The notes: generated from the letters alone by a model not told the origin. A stretch of DNA of 53,266 nucleotides from Mycobacterium sp. (GCF_019247615.1 NZ_JAFBAT010000226.1:1-53266), one strand, 5' to 3'. Positions 41,696 through 49,926 are shown, counted from the first letter of the stretch. Numbers and translations: made by a program.

Positions 41696-41988
41696 TCAAG
41701 AATGGAACTCGTCTCGCCAGCCAGGTGTGTGACACGCAGGTCATCGTCGTCAGGAGCGCCGACAGCCTCGACGACCTCCACTGCGGTGGCGCGCCGATGA
41801 TCCCGATCGGCGGCGAACGATCGGGCGAGCTCGACCCGGCATTCGCCGGCGGGACCGTGATGGGCAAGCGCTACGTCGACGAAACCGGTGCCGAGGTGCT
41901 GGTGACCAAGCCGGGCGCCGGCAGCCTGAGCATCGGCACGACAGCGCTGCAGCTCAAAGAGGTCAAACCGCTACCGGCCAGCGACTGA
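41692..41988 (+). CDS. 98-residue protein of unknown function coupled to the acyl ligase
   Basis: No family with an assigned function comes to mind. The protein is soluble and acidic-basic mixed. It has two cysteines (about 13 and 31, the latter in His-Cys-Gly-Gly-Ala-Pro-Met), a Gly-rich middle (Phe-Ala-Gly-Gly-Thr-Val-Met-Gly-Lys-Arg-Tyr) and beta-like strands near the end (Glu-Val-Leu-Val-Thr-Lys-Pro-Gly-Ala-Gly-Ser-Leu). The ATG overlaps the ligase stop (ATGA), so the two are made together. A role as an activator, carrier or partner of the ligase is inferred from coupling only. It converges with the TetR gene, three bases away. Confidence 0.75.
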   Translation: MIKNGTRLASQVCDTQVIVVRSADSLDDLHCGGAPMIPIGGERSGELDPAFAGGTVMGKRYVDETGAEVLVTKPGAGSLSIGTTALQLKEVKPLPASD

Positions 41989-41991
41989 CAG

Positions 41992-42660
41992 TCACTGCCC
42001 GATATTGTTGCGAACCACGAATTCCCTTGCCTTGATGAGGAATTCGAGCTGGTCGCCGACCTGGTGCAGCGGGTCGGTGCTGCGGGTAGAGCGGGCGAGC
42101 ACGATCGCGCCTTCCAGTGCGGAGACCGACATCACGGCCAGCGAGCAGGCATCGTCGTCAGCGAAGCCGTCGTTGACGAACGCCCGCGTCAGCGCGGCAC
42201 ACCAGCGGCCCAGGATGGCACTGGCCTCGGCGGACAGGTTGGGGTCGTCGTCGCATCCGATCGCCGCCGCCACCACCGGGCAGCCCGCGGTGAAGTCGCA
42301 ATCGGTCAGCAGCCGTTCCCAGTGCTCGATGAACTCCCGCAGCAGGGCCCTGCCGCCCCAACGGGCGGCATCGTCGATCATCGCGGTGATCGCCTCACCG
42401 GAGTGCCGCAGCGCCTCGGTGAGAATCTGATTGCGGCCCTCGGGAAAGTGGTAGTACACCGACCCGCGCGGCGCGCCGCTGCGAGCGAGTACCTCATCGA
42501 TGGTCACCCCGGCCGCCCCGCGCTCGCGCATCACCTCGGCGGCGCTGATGAGCATCCTTTTCCGCGTGTCGCGGCGCTTCGTCGGCGCGGTGTGCGGTTT
42601 CGGGTCGATCGTCGTCGGCTCAGTCGTGGTCGGCATTCTCGCGGCCCCTGCCAGGCTCAC
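41992..42660 (-). CDS. TetR/AcrR-family transcriptional regulator
   Basis: 222 residues if GTG 42660 is used, which overlaps the microprotein stop by 4 bases; ATG 42636 is the alternative. The DNA-binding region reads Ile-Ser-Ala-Ala-Glu-Val-Met-Arg-Glu-Arg-Gly, then Val-Thr-Ile-Asp-Glu-Val-Leu-Ala-Arg-Ser-Gly-Ala-Pro-Arg-Gly-Ser-Val-Tyr-Tyr-His-Phe (about 50-70), the standard TetR helix-turn-helix. The ligand domain has three helices' worth of hydrophobic residues and a Cys-rich patch (Cys-Asp-Phe-Thr-Ala-Gly-Cys). The palindrome in its own promoter suggests autorepression. Whether it also controls the ligase or aldehyde dehydrogenase is not shown, since their upstream sites differ. Confidence 0.9.
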   Translation of the reverse strand: MSLAGAARMPTTTEPTTIDPKPHTAPTKRRDTRKRMLISAAEVMRERGAAGVTIDEVLARSGAPRGSVYYHFPEGRNQILTEALRHSGEAITAMIDDAARWGGRALLREFIEHWERLLTDCDFTAGCPVVAAAIGCDDDPNLSAEASAILGRWCAALTRAFVNDGFADDDACSLAVMSVSALEGAIVLARSTRSTDPLHQVGDQLEFLIKAREFVVRNNIGQ

Positions 42661-42785
42661 GCAGCGTCTGAGTGCCGCGGCGTAGGCCAGTGCGCCTTAC
42701 GCCCGAAGCGGAACTGGCGGCGCTTCAGGTCGGGCAGCTCGCGCGTGAACTGATAGCCGGCGACGTTGAGCTCGATGATCCACAT
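42657..42785 (-). CDS. 42-residue microprotein coupled upstream of TetR
   Basis: A short gene, Met-Trp-Ile-Ile-Glu-Leu-Asn-Val-Ala-Gly-Tyr onward, with a basic C-terminal half (Lys-Arg-Arg-Gln-Phe-Arg-Phe-Gly-Arg-Lys). ATG 42785 is preceded by GGGAGA four bases upstream. Its stop overlaps the TetR start by 4 bases. It has no membrane segment. The transcript from the promoter at 42826-42855 would start about 34 bases upstream, so it is the first cistron. It could be a true small protein or a leader that couples TetR translation. I know of no family. Confidence 0.6.
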   Translation of the reverse strand: MWIIELNVAGYQFTRELPDLKRRQFRFGRKAHWPTPRHSDAA

Positions 42786-43113
42786 TTTCTCTCCCGGCTT
42801 TTTGCCGCACATGGTTATGGTGGCAAGCATAGAAGACGGTCCGTCTGATAAGCAAATTTGTTCCCTAACTAAACTGCCCAGCTGGGGAGAAGTCAAACAC
42901 CTGTGCGTTGAAGCAACGGTCACGATTGGGTACCGACGTCATAACTATGCTTTTTTGCATAATTAGCCCCGGGGCGTGGCGTCGACTGGGCGCTTGCGGC
43001 CGCCTGCGCGCCCAGCCCGTCGCTCTCGTAGCCGTCGCGCAGGGCTGGTGCATGACGCGCGGCATCGAGCGCCGACGGGTGCGATTCCCGGGCCGCCAGT
43101 TTCGGCCTATCAG
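42786..43113. other. 328-base region upstream of the microprotein/TetR operon
   Basis: It contains the TetR promoter and operator (42826-42855). A 5-bp hairpin with a T6 loop (42946-42961) lies in an AT-rich patch and has no terminator shape in either direction. The rest, up to the aldehyde-dehydrogenase stop, is high-GC with no open frame that looks coding. Confidence 0.45.
42826..42855 (-). promoter_or_regulatory. promoter with TetR-type operator in the spacer
   Basis: On the minus strand TTGCTT (42850-42855) and TATGCT (42826-42831) are -35 and -10 with an 18-base spacer. The 13-base palindrome AGACGG-T-CCGTCT (42834-42846) fills most of that spacer. A repressor bound there would block polymerase directly. 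The predicted start is near 42819. Confidence 0.65.
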
Positions 43114-44586
43114 CTATTCGACGGTGTAGCCCATCGGCATCAGCACGCTCTTCTGCTGGGTGAAGTGCTCGACGCCTTCCGGCCCGTTCTCGCGGCCGAT
43201 GCCGGAGTTCTTGTAGCCGCCGAACGGACAGCACGGGTCGAACGCGTACCAGTTGATCGCGTAGGTGCCCGTCCGGATCTTCTCAGCGATCTCGATGCCC
43301 CGCGGCACGTTGGTGGTCCACACGCTGCCGGCCAGCCCGTACGCCGAGTCGTTGGCGATCTTGATCGCGTCCTCTTCGCTGTCGTAGGGGACGATGCTCA
43401 GCACCGGCCCGAAGATCTCCTCCTGGGCGATCGTCATTTTGTTGTCGACGTCGGCGAAGACCGTTGGCTGGACGAAGAAGCCTTTGTCGTCAAGGCCCTC
43501 GGGGCGGCCGCCGCCGCACACCAGGCGGGCGCCCTCTTCGACGCCCTTGGCGATGTAGCCCTCGACCCGGGCGCGCTGCTTCTCCGAGATCAGCGAACCG
43601 ATCTGGGCGGCCGGGTCTGACGGCGGTCCGACCGGCAGCGCCTGCATGAAACCGCTGACGGCATCGACGATTTCGTCGTAGCGCGAGCGCGGTGCCAGGA
43701 TGCGCGTCTGGGCGACGCACGCCTGCCCGGTGTTCATGATCCCGGAGAACACCAGCATCGGGATCGAGGCGGCCAGGTCGACGTCCTCGAGGACGATGGC
43801 CGCCGACTTTCCGCCGAGCTCCAAGGTGCACGGCTTGAGCATCTCCGCGGCGCGCCGGCCGATTTCCTTGCCGACGGCCGAGCTACCGGTGAAGGAAAAG
43901 AGGTCGACATCGGGATTGGAGGTCAGCGCCTGCCCGGTCTCGATCCCCCCGGGCACCACCGACAGCACGCCCTCGGGTAGGCCCGCCTCGGCGAAGACCT
44001 CCGCCAACAGGTTTGCGCTCAAAGGTGTTTCGGCGGCGGGCTTGAGCACCACGGTGCAGCCGGCCAGCAGCGCCGGACCCAGCTTGTTGACCGCCAGGAA
44101 CAGCGGCACGTTCCACGCCACGATCGCGCCCACCACGCCGATCGGCTCTCGGTACACGATGCTCTGCCCGTAGCCGCCGTTGCGGGTCTCTTTCCACTTG
44201 ACCTGCTCGACCGCCGGGCCGGCGAAGAAGTTCATCGCCCCCATCGAACTCATCCAGTGCATCGTTTCGATGCCCATCGGGGGCTGACCCGTTTCGCCCG
44301 CGAGGATCTCGGTGAACCGATCCTTGCGCTCCTCCATCAACTTGAGCGCGTTGGCGATGACGGCCGCGCGTTCCTTGGGCGGAGTCGTCGGCCACGGGCC
44401 GCTGTCGAACGCCGCGCGGGCGGCGGCGACGGCGGCGTCCACGTCGGCCGCCGCCGCGAGCGGCACCTTGCCGACGTACTCACCGGTGGCCGGGCAGTGC
44501 ACTTCGATGACCTCGGACGTCGACGGCTCGGTCCACTTGCCGCCGATGAAAAGCTTGTCGTACTCGGTCTTAGGGCTGTCGGGCAT
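43114..44586 (-). CDS. aldehyde dehydrogenase (Rv0223c-like)
   Basis: 490 residues, close to the 487 of Rv0223c. The NAD site Phe-Thr-Gly-Ser-Ser-Ala-Val-Gly-Lys, the general-base Glu in Leu-Glu-Leu-Gly-Gly-Lys-Ser (about 258) and the nucleophile Cys290 in Asn-Thr-Gly-Gln-Ala-Cys-Val are all in place. Glu-Glu-Ile-Phe-Gly-Pro-Val and a C-terminal Pro-Phe-Gly-Gly-Tyr-Lys-Asn-Ser-Gly-Ile-Gly-Arg-Glu complete the family pattern. It oxidises an aldehyde to an acid with NAD(P). A GGAGGAG seven to ten bases upstream fixes ATG 44586; the frame is open further to 44652. The KstR-type box 80-93 bases upstream suggests control by cholesterol metabolites. Confidence 0.9.
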   Translation of the reverse strand: MPDSPKTEYDKLFIGGKWTEPSTSEVIEVHCPATGEYVGKVPLAAAADVDAAVAAARAAFDSGPWPTTPPKERAAVIANALKLMEERKDRFTEILAGETGQPPMGIETMHWMSSMGAMNFFAGPAVEQVKWKETRNGGYGQSIVYREPIGVVGAIVAWNVPLFLAVNKLGPALLAGCTVVLKPAAETPLSANLLAEVFAEAGLPEGVLSVVPGGIETGQALTSNPDVDLFSFTGSSAVGKEIGRRAAEMLKPCTLELGGKSAAIVLEDVDLAASIPMLVFSGIMNTGQACVAQTRILAPRSRYDEIVDAVSGFMQALPVGPPSDPAAQIGSLISEKQRARVEGYIAKGVEEGARLVCGGGRPEGLDDKGFFVQPTVFADVDNKMTIAQEEIFGPVLSIVPYDSEEDAIKIANDSAYGLAGSVWTTNVPRGIEIAEKIRTGTYAINWYAFDPCCPFGGYKNSGIGRENGPEGVEHFTQQKSVLMPMGYTVE

Positions 44587-44665
44587 TGCGCCGCTCCTCC
44601 TCATTGCTCCGCGCTGCATCGTCGCCGGCGCGCATGGCGCCACCCTACCCAAGCCGCCGCCAAAT

Positions 44666-44679
44666 TAGAACATGTTCCA
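44666..44679. promoter_or_regulatory. KstR-type operator upstream of the aldehyde dehydrogenase
   Basis: TAGAACATGTTCCA fits the KstR consensus TNNAACNNGTTNNA at every fixed position and contains the palindrome GAACATGTTC. TAGGGT at 44642-44647 (minus) is a possible -10, which places the box near the -35. I recall Rv0223c as a member of the KstR regulon. Confidence 0.7.
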
Positions 44680-45447
44680 TTATCGCGGCTGGAGCACCAG
44701 GACGAGGTTGCTCACAAGGAACTCGCGCAGCATCGGCACCCATGTCAGCCACCACGCCCATCGGGGGTGGTAGCGGGGAAATGCCGCCGCCGCAGCGCCG
44801 GTTTCTGCGGCCCAACGCAGACCGTCGGCCACGGACACCGCGAACAACGACGACCCGTAGTTGTTTTTCGCCGGATGACCGTGTTTGCGCGCGTAGCGCG
44901 CGGCGGCGCGGGTCCCGCCGAGGTAGTGGGTCAGACCCATCTCGTGACCCCCGAATGGCCCCAGCCAGACGGTGTAGGACAGGACGACGAGGCCGCCGGG
45001 CCTGGTCACCCGCAGCATCTCGCGGCCGAGTTGCCATGGCCGGGCCACGTGTTCGGCGACGTTGGACGACAGGCAGATGTCTACCGAGTCGTCGGCGAAC
45101 GGCAGCGCCATGCCCGACGCGCGGACGAACGTGGCCGTCATGTCGTGCACGATCGGTCCGGCCGCGTGCATCTCGCGCGGGTCTGGCTCGACGCCGACGT
45201 AGCGGACACCGGCGTCGGTGAACGACGCCGCGAAGTAGCCAGGGCCCCCGCCGACGTCCAGCAGCGTGCGCCCGACCGGAGCCTCGCCGTGGGATTGCGC
45301 CCACAGGTCGCCGACCATCGCCGCGGTATCGGTGGCCAATGCGCGATAGAACCGGGCCGGGTCATGCCGCTCGTAGCGGAACTCCGCCAGCAGTCGCAGC
45401 GAGCGCGACAGCGTTGCCCGCCGTGCGAATGCATCGGTGACGGCCAC
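44680..45447 (-). CDS. class I SAM-dependent methyltransferase (Rv0224c-like)
   Basis: 255 residues, matching Rv0224c (254). Thr-Leu-Leu-Asp-Val-Gly-Gly-Gly-Pro-Gly-Tyr-Phe (motif I, about 61-72), Tyr-Val-Gly-Val-Glu-Pro-Asp, Leu-Pro-Phe-Ala-Asp-Asp-Ser-Val-Asp and Ser-Ser-Asn-Val-Ala-Glu-His-Val (about 127-134) are clear. A His/Tyr-rich segment (Gly-Leu-Thr-His-Tyr-Leu-Gly-Gly) and a hydrophobic C-terminus suggest a lipid or polyprenyl acceptor at the membrane. The stop abuts the KstR box. GTG 45447 has a -10 TAGGGT six bases upstream and no ribosome binding site. It is divergent from the GT4 gene. Confidence 0.87.
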   Translation of the reverse strand: MAVTDAFARRATLSRSLRLLAEFRYERHDPARFYRALATDTAAMVGDLWAQSHGEAPVGRTLLDVGGGPGYFAASFTDAGVRYVGVEPDPREMHAAGPIVHDMTATFVRASGMALPFADDSVDICLSSNVAEHVARPWQLGREMLRVTRPGGLVVLSYTVWLGPFGGHEMGLTHYLGGTRAAARYARKHGHPAKNNYGSSLFAVSVADGLRWAAETGAAAAAFPRYHPRWAWWLTWVPMLREFLVSNLVLVLQPR

Positions 45448-45453
45448 CGGCCA

Positions 45454-45459
45454 ACCCTA
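45454..45459 (-). promoter_or_regulatory. -10 element of the Rv0224c-like gene (leaderless)
   Basis: TAGGGT on the minus strand, six bases before GTG 45447. Confidence 0.5.
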
Positions 45460-45605
45460 TGGGCGGGCCGGCAGGCGTCAAACCCCGTTGGTCATGCCTC
45501 ACAGATAACGGGCCGGCCCGCGCATCCGGCCCACGACCTGGTAGGGGGATCCCACCCCCGCATCTGCCCTGCCGAGCCTTGGCCGCTTCGCCGCGCCCGG
45601 CAGTC

Positions 45606-45611
45606 TAGGCT
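45606..45611 (+). promoter_or_regulatory. -10 element of the Rv0225-like gene (near-leaderless)
   Basis: TAGGCT, eight bases before ATG 45620, leaving room for at most one or two leader bases. Confidence 0.45.
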
Positions 45612-45619
45612 GTTGACCG

Positions 45620-46786
45620 ATGTCTGATCTGCGCTCGGTGCTGCTGCTGTGCTGGCGCGACACGGGGCACCCGCAGGGGGGCGGCAGCGAGGCCTACTTG
45701 CAGCGCATCGGCGCACAGCTGGCGGCGTCCGGGGTCGCGGTCACGCTGCGCACGGCCCGCTATCCCGGTGCGCCGCGCCGCGAGGTGATGGACGGCGTGC
45801 GGATAAAGCGCGTCGGCGGCCGATACTCGGTGTACGTCTGGGCGTTGCTGGCCATGGGCCTCAGCGAACTGGGGGCGCGGCTGGGCGTTGGCCCGCTGCG
45901 GCGAGCGCGGCCCGATGTCGTCGTCGACACGCAAAACGGCCTGCCGTTCCTCGCCCGGCTGGTGCATGGCCGGCGGGTGGTGGTGTTGGTCCATCACTGC
46001 CACCGCGAACAGTGGCCGGTGGCCGGACCCGTCCTCGGCCGGATCGGTTGGTATGTCGAGTCGAGATTGTCGCCGTGGCTGAACCGGCGCAATCAGTACG
46101 TGACGGTGTCGCTTCCGTCGGCCAGGGATCTGGTCTCCCTCGGTGTCGGCAACGAGCGGATCGCCGTCGTCCGCAACGGCCTCGACGAGGCGCCGCCGCG
46201 ATCGATGTCCGGACCGCGCTCGTCCGCTCCGCGAGTGGTCGTGCTGTCGCGGCTGGTGCCGCACAAGCGCATCGAGGATGCACTGCAGGCGGTGGCCGCC
46301 CTGCGGCCGCGCATACCCGGCCTGCACCTCGACATCGTCGGCGGCGGCTGGTGGCGACAGCGACTCGTCGACCAGGTCCGGCGCCTCGGCATGTCCGAGG
46401 CGGTGACCTTCCACGGCCACGTCGACGACGTGACCAAACACCATGTGCTGCAGAGTTCCTGGGTGCACGTGCTGCCCTCCCGCAAGGAGGGCTGGGGTCT
46501 GGCGGTGATCGAGGCCGCCCAGCACCGGGTGCCCACCGTCGGATATCGATCCTCCGGCGGCCTGTCCGACTCGATCGTCGACGGGGTGACCGGGATATTG
46601 GTGGACAGCCGCGCCGAGCTGGTGGACCGCCTCGAGCAACTGCTGTCCGATCCGCTGCTGCGCGAGCAACTCGGCGCCAAGGCGCACACGCGCAGCGGTG
46701 AATTCTCGTGGACCCAAAGCGCCGACGCGATGCGCGGTGTCCTCGAGGCGGTGCAGGCAGGCGGGTACGTCAGCGGCGTGGTCTGA
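45620..46786 (+). CDS. GT4 glycosyltransferase (Rv0225-like)
   Basis: 388 residues, close to Rv0225 (384). The N-terminal loop is Gly-Gly-Gly-Ser-Glu-Ala-Tyr-Leu. The donor domain has Leu-Ser-Arg-Leu-Val-Pro-His-Lys-Arg, Ile-Val-Gly-Gly-Gly-Trp-Trp and Pro-Ser-Arg-Lys-Glu-Gly-Trp-Gly-Leu-Ala-Val-Ile-Glu-Ala-Ala (Glu-x7-Glu type). It transfers a sugar from a nucleotide or lipid donor, probably for an envelope glycolipid, together with the multispanning protein and the DUF3068 protein encoded downstream on the other strand. Its last 17 bases overlap the convergent membrane-protein gene. Confidence 0.87.
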   Translation: MSDLRSVLLLCWRDTGHPQGGGSEAYLQRIGAQLAASGVAVTLRTARYPGAPRREVMDGVRIKRVGGRYSVYVWALLAMGLSELGARLGVGPLRRARPDVVVDTQNGLPFLARLVHGRRVVVLVHHCHREQWPVAGPVLGRIGWYVESRLSPWLNRRNQYVTVSLPSARDLVSLGVGNERIAVVRNGLDEAPPRSMSGPRSSAPRVVVLSRLVPHKRIEDALQAVAALRPRIPGLHLDIVGGGWWRQRLVDQVRRLGMSEAVTFHGHVDDVTKHHVLQSSWVHVLPSRKEGWGLAVIEAAQHRVPTVGYRSSGGLSDSIVDGVTGILVDSRAELVDRLEQLLSDPLLREQLGAKAHTRSGEFSWTQSADAMRGVLEAVQAGGYVSGVV

Positions 46787-48473
46787 CCCGGCGCCGACAC
46801 TCGCCGACCGCCACACCCGCAGCACCCCCCAGCAGCGCTGCCAGCCACACCAGATGCGCGATGACGGTCGCCCTGCGTCGGGCCGGCGAGACACCAGCGG
46901 TGTCGCCGCCGATCCGATAGAGGGCGAAGTGATCGTCGCGATAGACCGGCGCCAGCGCGCCGAGCGTCCGGGCGGCCGCACCGATGTCACCGGCGCTGTC
47001 CGCTTCGACGACCAGCCACCCCACACCGGCCGGGGCCAGCGTCGCGGGATCGGGGCCTGACAACAGCAGGTCCTCGACCGCGCGCGCGTGATCCCCCTCC
47101 CCGGGGACGACGACCCCGGCGATGGTCAGGTCACCGGTCGCCAGGACGTCGGCGCGCACCCAGCGCGGCAGCGGATCCAGCACGGGCGCCGGCCCGGCCC
47201 AGGAGAACCGCCGCATGGCACCGGCGGGCAACACGGTGACGGCTTGCGGATCGGCGTTGATCCTTGACGCCACCGCGGCCCACCCGCGCGGGTAGCGCAC
47301 CGACGACACCCTGCCCCACACGCCCCAGCCCAGGTCCGGCAGCGCCAGGATCAGCGCGAGGCAACAGAGCGGCGCCGCGACTCCCGTCGGCAGCCGCCGG
47401 CGCAACGTCACGACCGCGCCGGCGCCCGCCAGCGTGTACCCGGGCACCGCGAGAGCCACCCACTTCTGCCCGTCGCGCAGCACGCCGAAACCGGGTGCGG
47501 CGTCGACTAGCGCGCGCAGTGCGTGCAGGCCAGGCCCGGTGGCCAGCGCGGCCGGCCCCAGGACGGCGACCGCCGCCAGGACGAGAAGCGGCACCGCTAC
47601 TCCGCGGCGTGCCGCCGCCGGTAGCCCGGCCAGTACGAGACCGAGCAGCACCACGGCCGACAGCACCGCGAACGGCGTTGCGCGAGAAGCCGGTACGGCC
47701 TCGCCGTTCCAGATGCCGCCGAGGCTGGCCAGGCTGGTGAGCGTGCCCAGGCCCGGCTCGGCTCGCGGCGCGAACGCGTTGACCCCCAGCCCGTTGGCCG
47801 CCCGGTGAGGGCTCAAGGATGCGCCCAATGCCGATGCGGTCAGCCAGGGCAGCGCCGCCAGCAGGGCGGCACACAACCCCGCCGCGGCGCACAGCCGGCG
47901 CGGAAGTCCGGTCCCGGGTGCGGTCGCGCAGACCAGCGCCACCGTCGCGGCGAGCAACAAGCCGGTCGGGGTGAGCCCGGCCAGCGCCACCCAGAACGCC
48001 AGCCCGCACATCCGGGGCCAGCCGGAGCCGTCCTCCGCGCGCAACCTCAGCACCGTGGCCGCAACCCATGGCAGGCAGCCGTAACCGAGGAGGAGACTCC
48101 AATGACCCTGCAGGAGCCGTTCGGCGACATAGGGATTCCAGATCGCCAGTGTGATGGCGACGAACTGACCTCCGGCGCCGGCGCCGGGCAATGCCGTCGC
48201 GACCAGGCGGGCGGCGCCCCACCCGGCCAGCCAAAGCCCCAGGGCCAGCAGCGCCTTGACCACGATGCCGCCGTCGATCAGCCGCGAGGCGAGAGCCACC
48301 GCGAAGTCCTGCGGCGTCGCGCGCGGCGCCGACGTCAGCCCGAGTGCGGTATCGGAAAGGTATGAGCGCGGGGTGGACACCGCGTCGCGCAGCAACAAAT
48401 ACCCGGGCTTCAGCAGCGGCCCGATCACCAGCAGCGCCAACAACAGCGCGTACCCGGGCCGGGCCCAACGCAT
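46770..48473 (-). CDS. large multi-pass membrane protein, GT-C-like (Rv0226c-like)
   Basis: 567 residues, close to Rv0226c (576). The first two thirds consist of about 10-12 hydrophobic helices. An early extracytoplasmic loop after the first helix (Arg-Asp-Ala-Val-Ser-Thr-Pro-Arg) is in the place where GT-C enzymes carry a catalytic acid, and Asn-Pro-Tyr-Val-Ala-Glu-Arg lies in a later loop. A soluble external domain (about 410-530) precedes a last helix and an Arg-rich tail. It may be a polyprenyl-phosphate-dependent sugar transferase, but I cannot prove this. It starts three bases after the DUF3068 stop, so the two are co-transcribed. Confidence 0.8.
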   Translation of the reverse strand: MRWARPGYALLLALLVIGPLLKPGYLLLRDAVSTPRSYLSDTALGLTSAPRATPQDFAVALASRLIDGGIVVKALLALGLWLAGWGAARLVATALPGAGAGGQFVAITLAIWNPYVAERLLQGHWSLLLGYGCLPWVAATVLRLRAEDGSGWPRMCGLAFWVALAGLTPTGLLLAATVALVCATAPGTGLPRRLCAAAGLCAALLAALPWLTASALGASLSPHRAANGLGVNAFAPRAEPGLGTLTSLASLGGIWNGEAVPASRATPFAVLSAVVLLGLVLAGLPAAARRGVAVPLLVLAAVAVLGPAALATGPGLHALRALVDAAPGFGVLRDGQKWVALAVPGYTLAGAGAVVTLRRRLPTGVAAPLCCLALILALPDLGWGVWGRVSSVRYPRGWAAVASRINADPQAVTVLPAGAMRRFSWAGPAPVLDPLPRWVRADVLATGDLTIAGVVVPGEGDHARAVEDLLLSGPDPATLAPAGVGWLVVEADSAGDIGAAARTLGALAPVYRDDHFALYRIGGDTAGVSPARRRATVIAHLVWLAALLGGAAGVAVGECRRRVRPRR

Positions 48474-48476
48474 CGG

Positions 48477-49766
48477 CTATTCCCGGTCGGGCGGCCCGGG
48501 CGGCTTGGGCTCGGCAGGCCCCGGATCGAGTGGCTCGTCGGAACCCGCAGGGGCGGCGGTGGGTCCCTCAGAGCCGGACTCCTCGCGCGCAGTGGGAATC
48601 TGCGCCGGCAGCTTCTCGGTTTCGGCCTCGGCGCCGGGCACCGGTTCTTCGAGCCCACTGCGGCCGAAGAATTCCTGGTCGCCCCGGTCCAGGCCGGGAT
48701 CGGTGAGGACGCTTTCGGTCCGCAGGCTGAACGAAGCGAGCAATCCGCCGCCGATCAGCGCTATCACCCCGGCCGCGGTGAAAGTGATCGGTAGCACCCG
48801 CGACCACAGCGCCAGCCGGTCGCGCTCGTCGCGCGCCGCGTTGACCTGGGATTCGACGGTGGTTTCGTTGGACGTGACGCGGTAATCGGCGAGCGTCACC
48901 TCGGGCTTGAGCGGATCGCGGGCAAAGTAGTGGTTCGCATGCTCGCTCTTCTTGACGATGGTGCCCGATATTGGGTCCACCCAGAGGGTCCGCTGCGCAG
49001 CGTAATAGCGGGTCATGGTGACCTGCTCGGCCGGGTCGCCGCCGACACCCCACATCCCGGCGGATGTGGTGACCTTGCCGTCCTCGTTCCCGGGGTACAG
49101 CGACGGGTACACCACGGGGGCGGCCAGCCTACCGTCGGGGCTGTAGCCAACGTTCTGGGTGAACCGGTACGTGGTCAAGCCGTTGACGTCGTCTTGCCCC
49201 TCGTAGTTGACGTCGAACGGCTTCTGCGCAATGGGATCGAAGTAGGGGTACGTCTTCTTCTCGGTGTGGAACGGAAAACGGAAGGAAAGAACTTCGTGGC
49301 GCAGCGGGATCGCGGTGGGCGGATTCTCGTCGCCGAAAGACCGCGGCTTTTGCACGGAGCCGCCGGTGTGGGTGTCGTCCGACACCGCCATCGCCGTCTT
49401 GCGGTTGAGGGTGACGGTATCGACGATCGCCAGCAACAGCCCGCTGTCCTTTTGCTTGTCGGTGCGCCGGACCGACGTGCCGACCTGCAACGTGACGACG
49501 TCGGCGTTGGCGGGCGACTCGACACTGACCTGCTGCTGCGAAACCAGCGGAACGTTCTGGTTGACGACGATGTGGTCACCGGACAACGACGCGGAGTCGA
49601 GCGCGGTTCCGGTGCCGTCGCTGATCAACGTGTTGTCGAGGTCGAGCGGGATCTTGGCGATCCTGCTGCTGGTATACGTCGACAGCAGCAGCGCGGCGAT
49701 CAGCAGGGCGGCTCCGAGTCCGACGATCGCGCATGCGGCGAACCGCAACATGACTGCTCGGTTCAC
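48477..49766 (-). CDS. DUF3068 membrane protein (Rv0227c-like, LmcA family)
   Basis: 429 residues, close to Rv0227c (421). An N-terminal membrane helix (about 8-30) is followed by a large external beta-rich domain with repeated Thr-Val and Val-Tyr strands. A second helix lies near 325-348, and the Pro/Glu-rich cytoplasmic tail is about 75 residues. DUF3068 proteins of corynebacteria (NCgl2760) and mycobacteria (MSMEG_0317, later called LmcA) have been linked to lipomannan maturation, from memory. GGAGGA nine bases upstream supports GTG 49766 as the start; an in-frame ATG follows at codon 6. It leads the two-gene minus-strand unit with the Rv0226c-like gene. Confidence 0.88.
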   Translation of the reverse strand: MNRAVMLRFAACAIVGLGAALLIAALLLSTYTSSRIAKIPLDLDNTLISDGTGTALDSASLSGDHIVVNQNVPLVSQQQVSVESPANADVVTLQVGTSVRRTDKQKDSGLLLAIVDTVTLNRKTAMAVSDDTHTGGSVQKPRSFGDENPPTAIPLRHEVLSFRFPFHTEKKTYPYFDPIAQKPFDVNYEGQDDVNGLTTYRFTQNVGYSPDGRLAAPVVYPSLYPGNEDGKVTTSAGMWGVGGDPAEQVTMTRYYAAQRTLWVDPISGTIVKKSEHANHYFARDPLKPEVTLADYRVTSNETTVESQVNAARDERDRLALWSRVLPITFTAAGVIALIGGGLLASFSLRTESVLTDPGLDRGDQEFFGRSGLEEPVPGAEAETEKLPAQIPTAREESGSEGPTAAPAGSDEPLDPGPAEPKPPGPPDRE

Positions 49767-49920
49767 GTTGCTGTGTCCTCCTAATGGTTCTCGAAAGTCG
49801 AAAGACTCGTCGGCCGCAACCCACCCCGACCAGCCAAGCAGCCTGGCAAACCCGTTCGACCCTAACAGCAGAATTTAAGGCCCCGGCTTACCAACCCACC
49901 GGCCGGCGGCGCACGACAGG

Positions 49921-49926
49921 CACACT
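49921..49926 (+). promoter_or_regulatory. -10 element of the acyltransferase-3 gene (leaderless)
   Basis: CACACT, seven bases before ATG 49934, with no ribosome binding site between them. Confidence 0.4.

Noticed and set aside
42946..42961. terminator or operator TATGC-T6-GCATA
   Set aside because: The stem is only five pairs, the T-run is in the loop, and it lies away from gene ends and from the mapped promoter elements.
45605..47026. 473-codon open frame on the minus strand
   Set aside because: It is antisense to the Rv0225-like glycosyltransferase and has low-complexity, polar composition.
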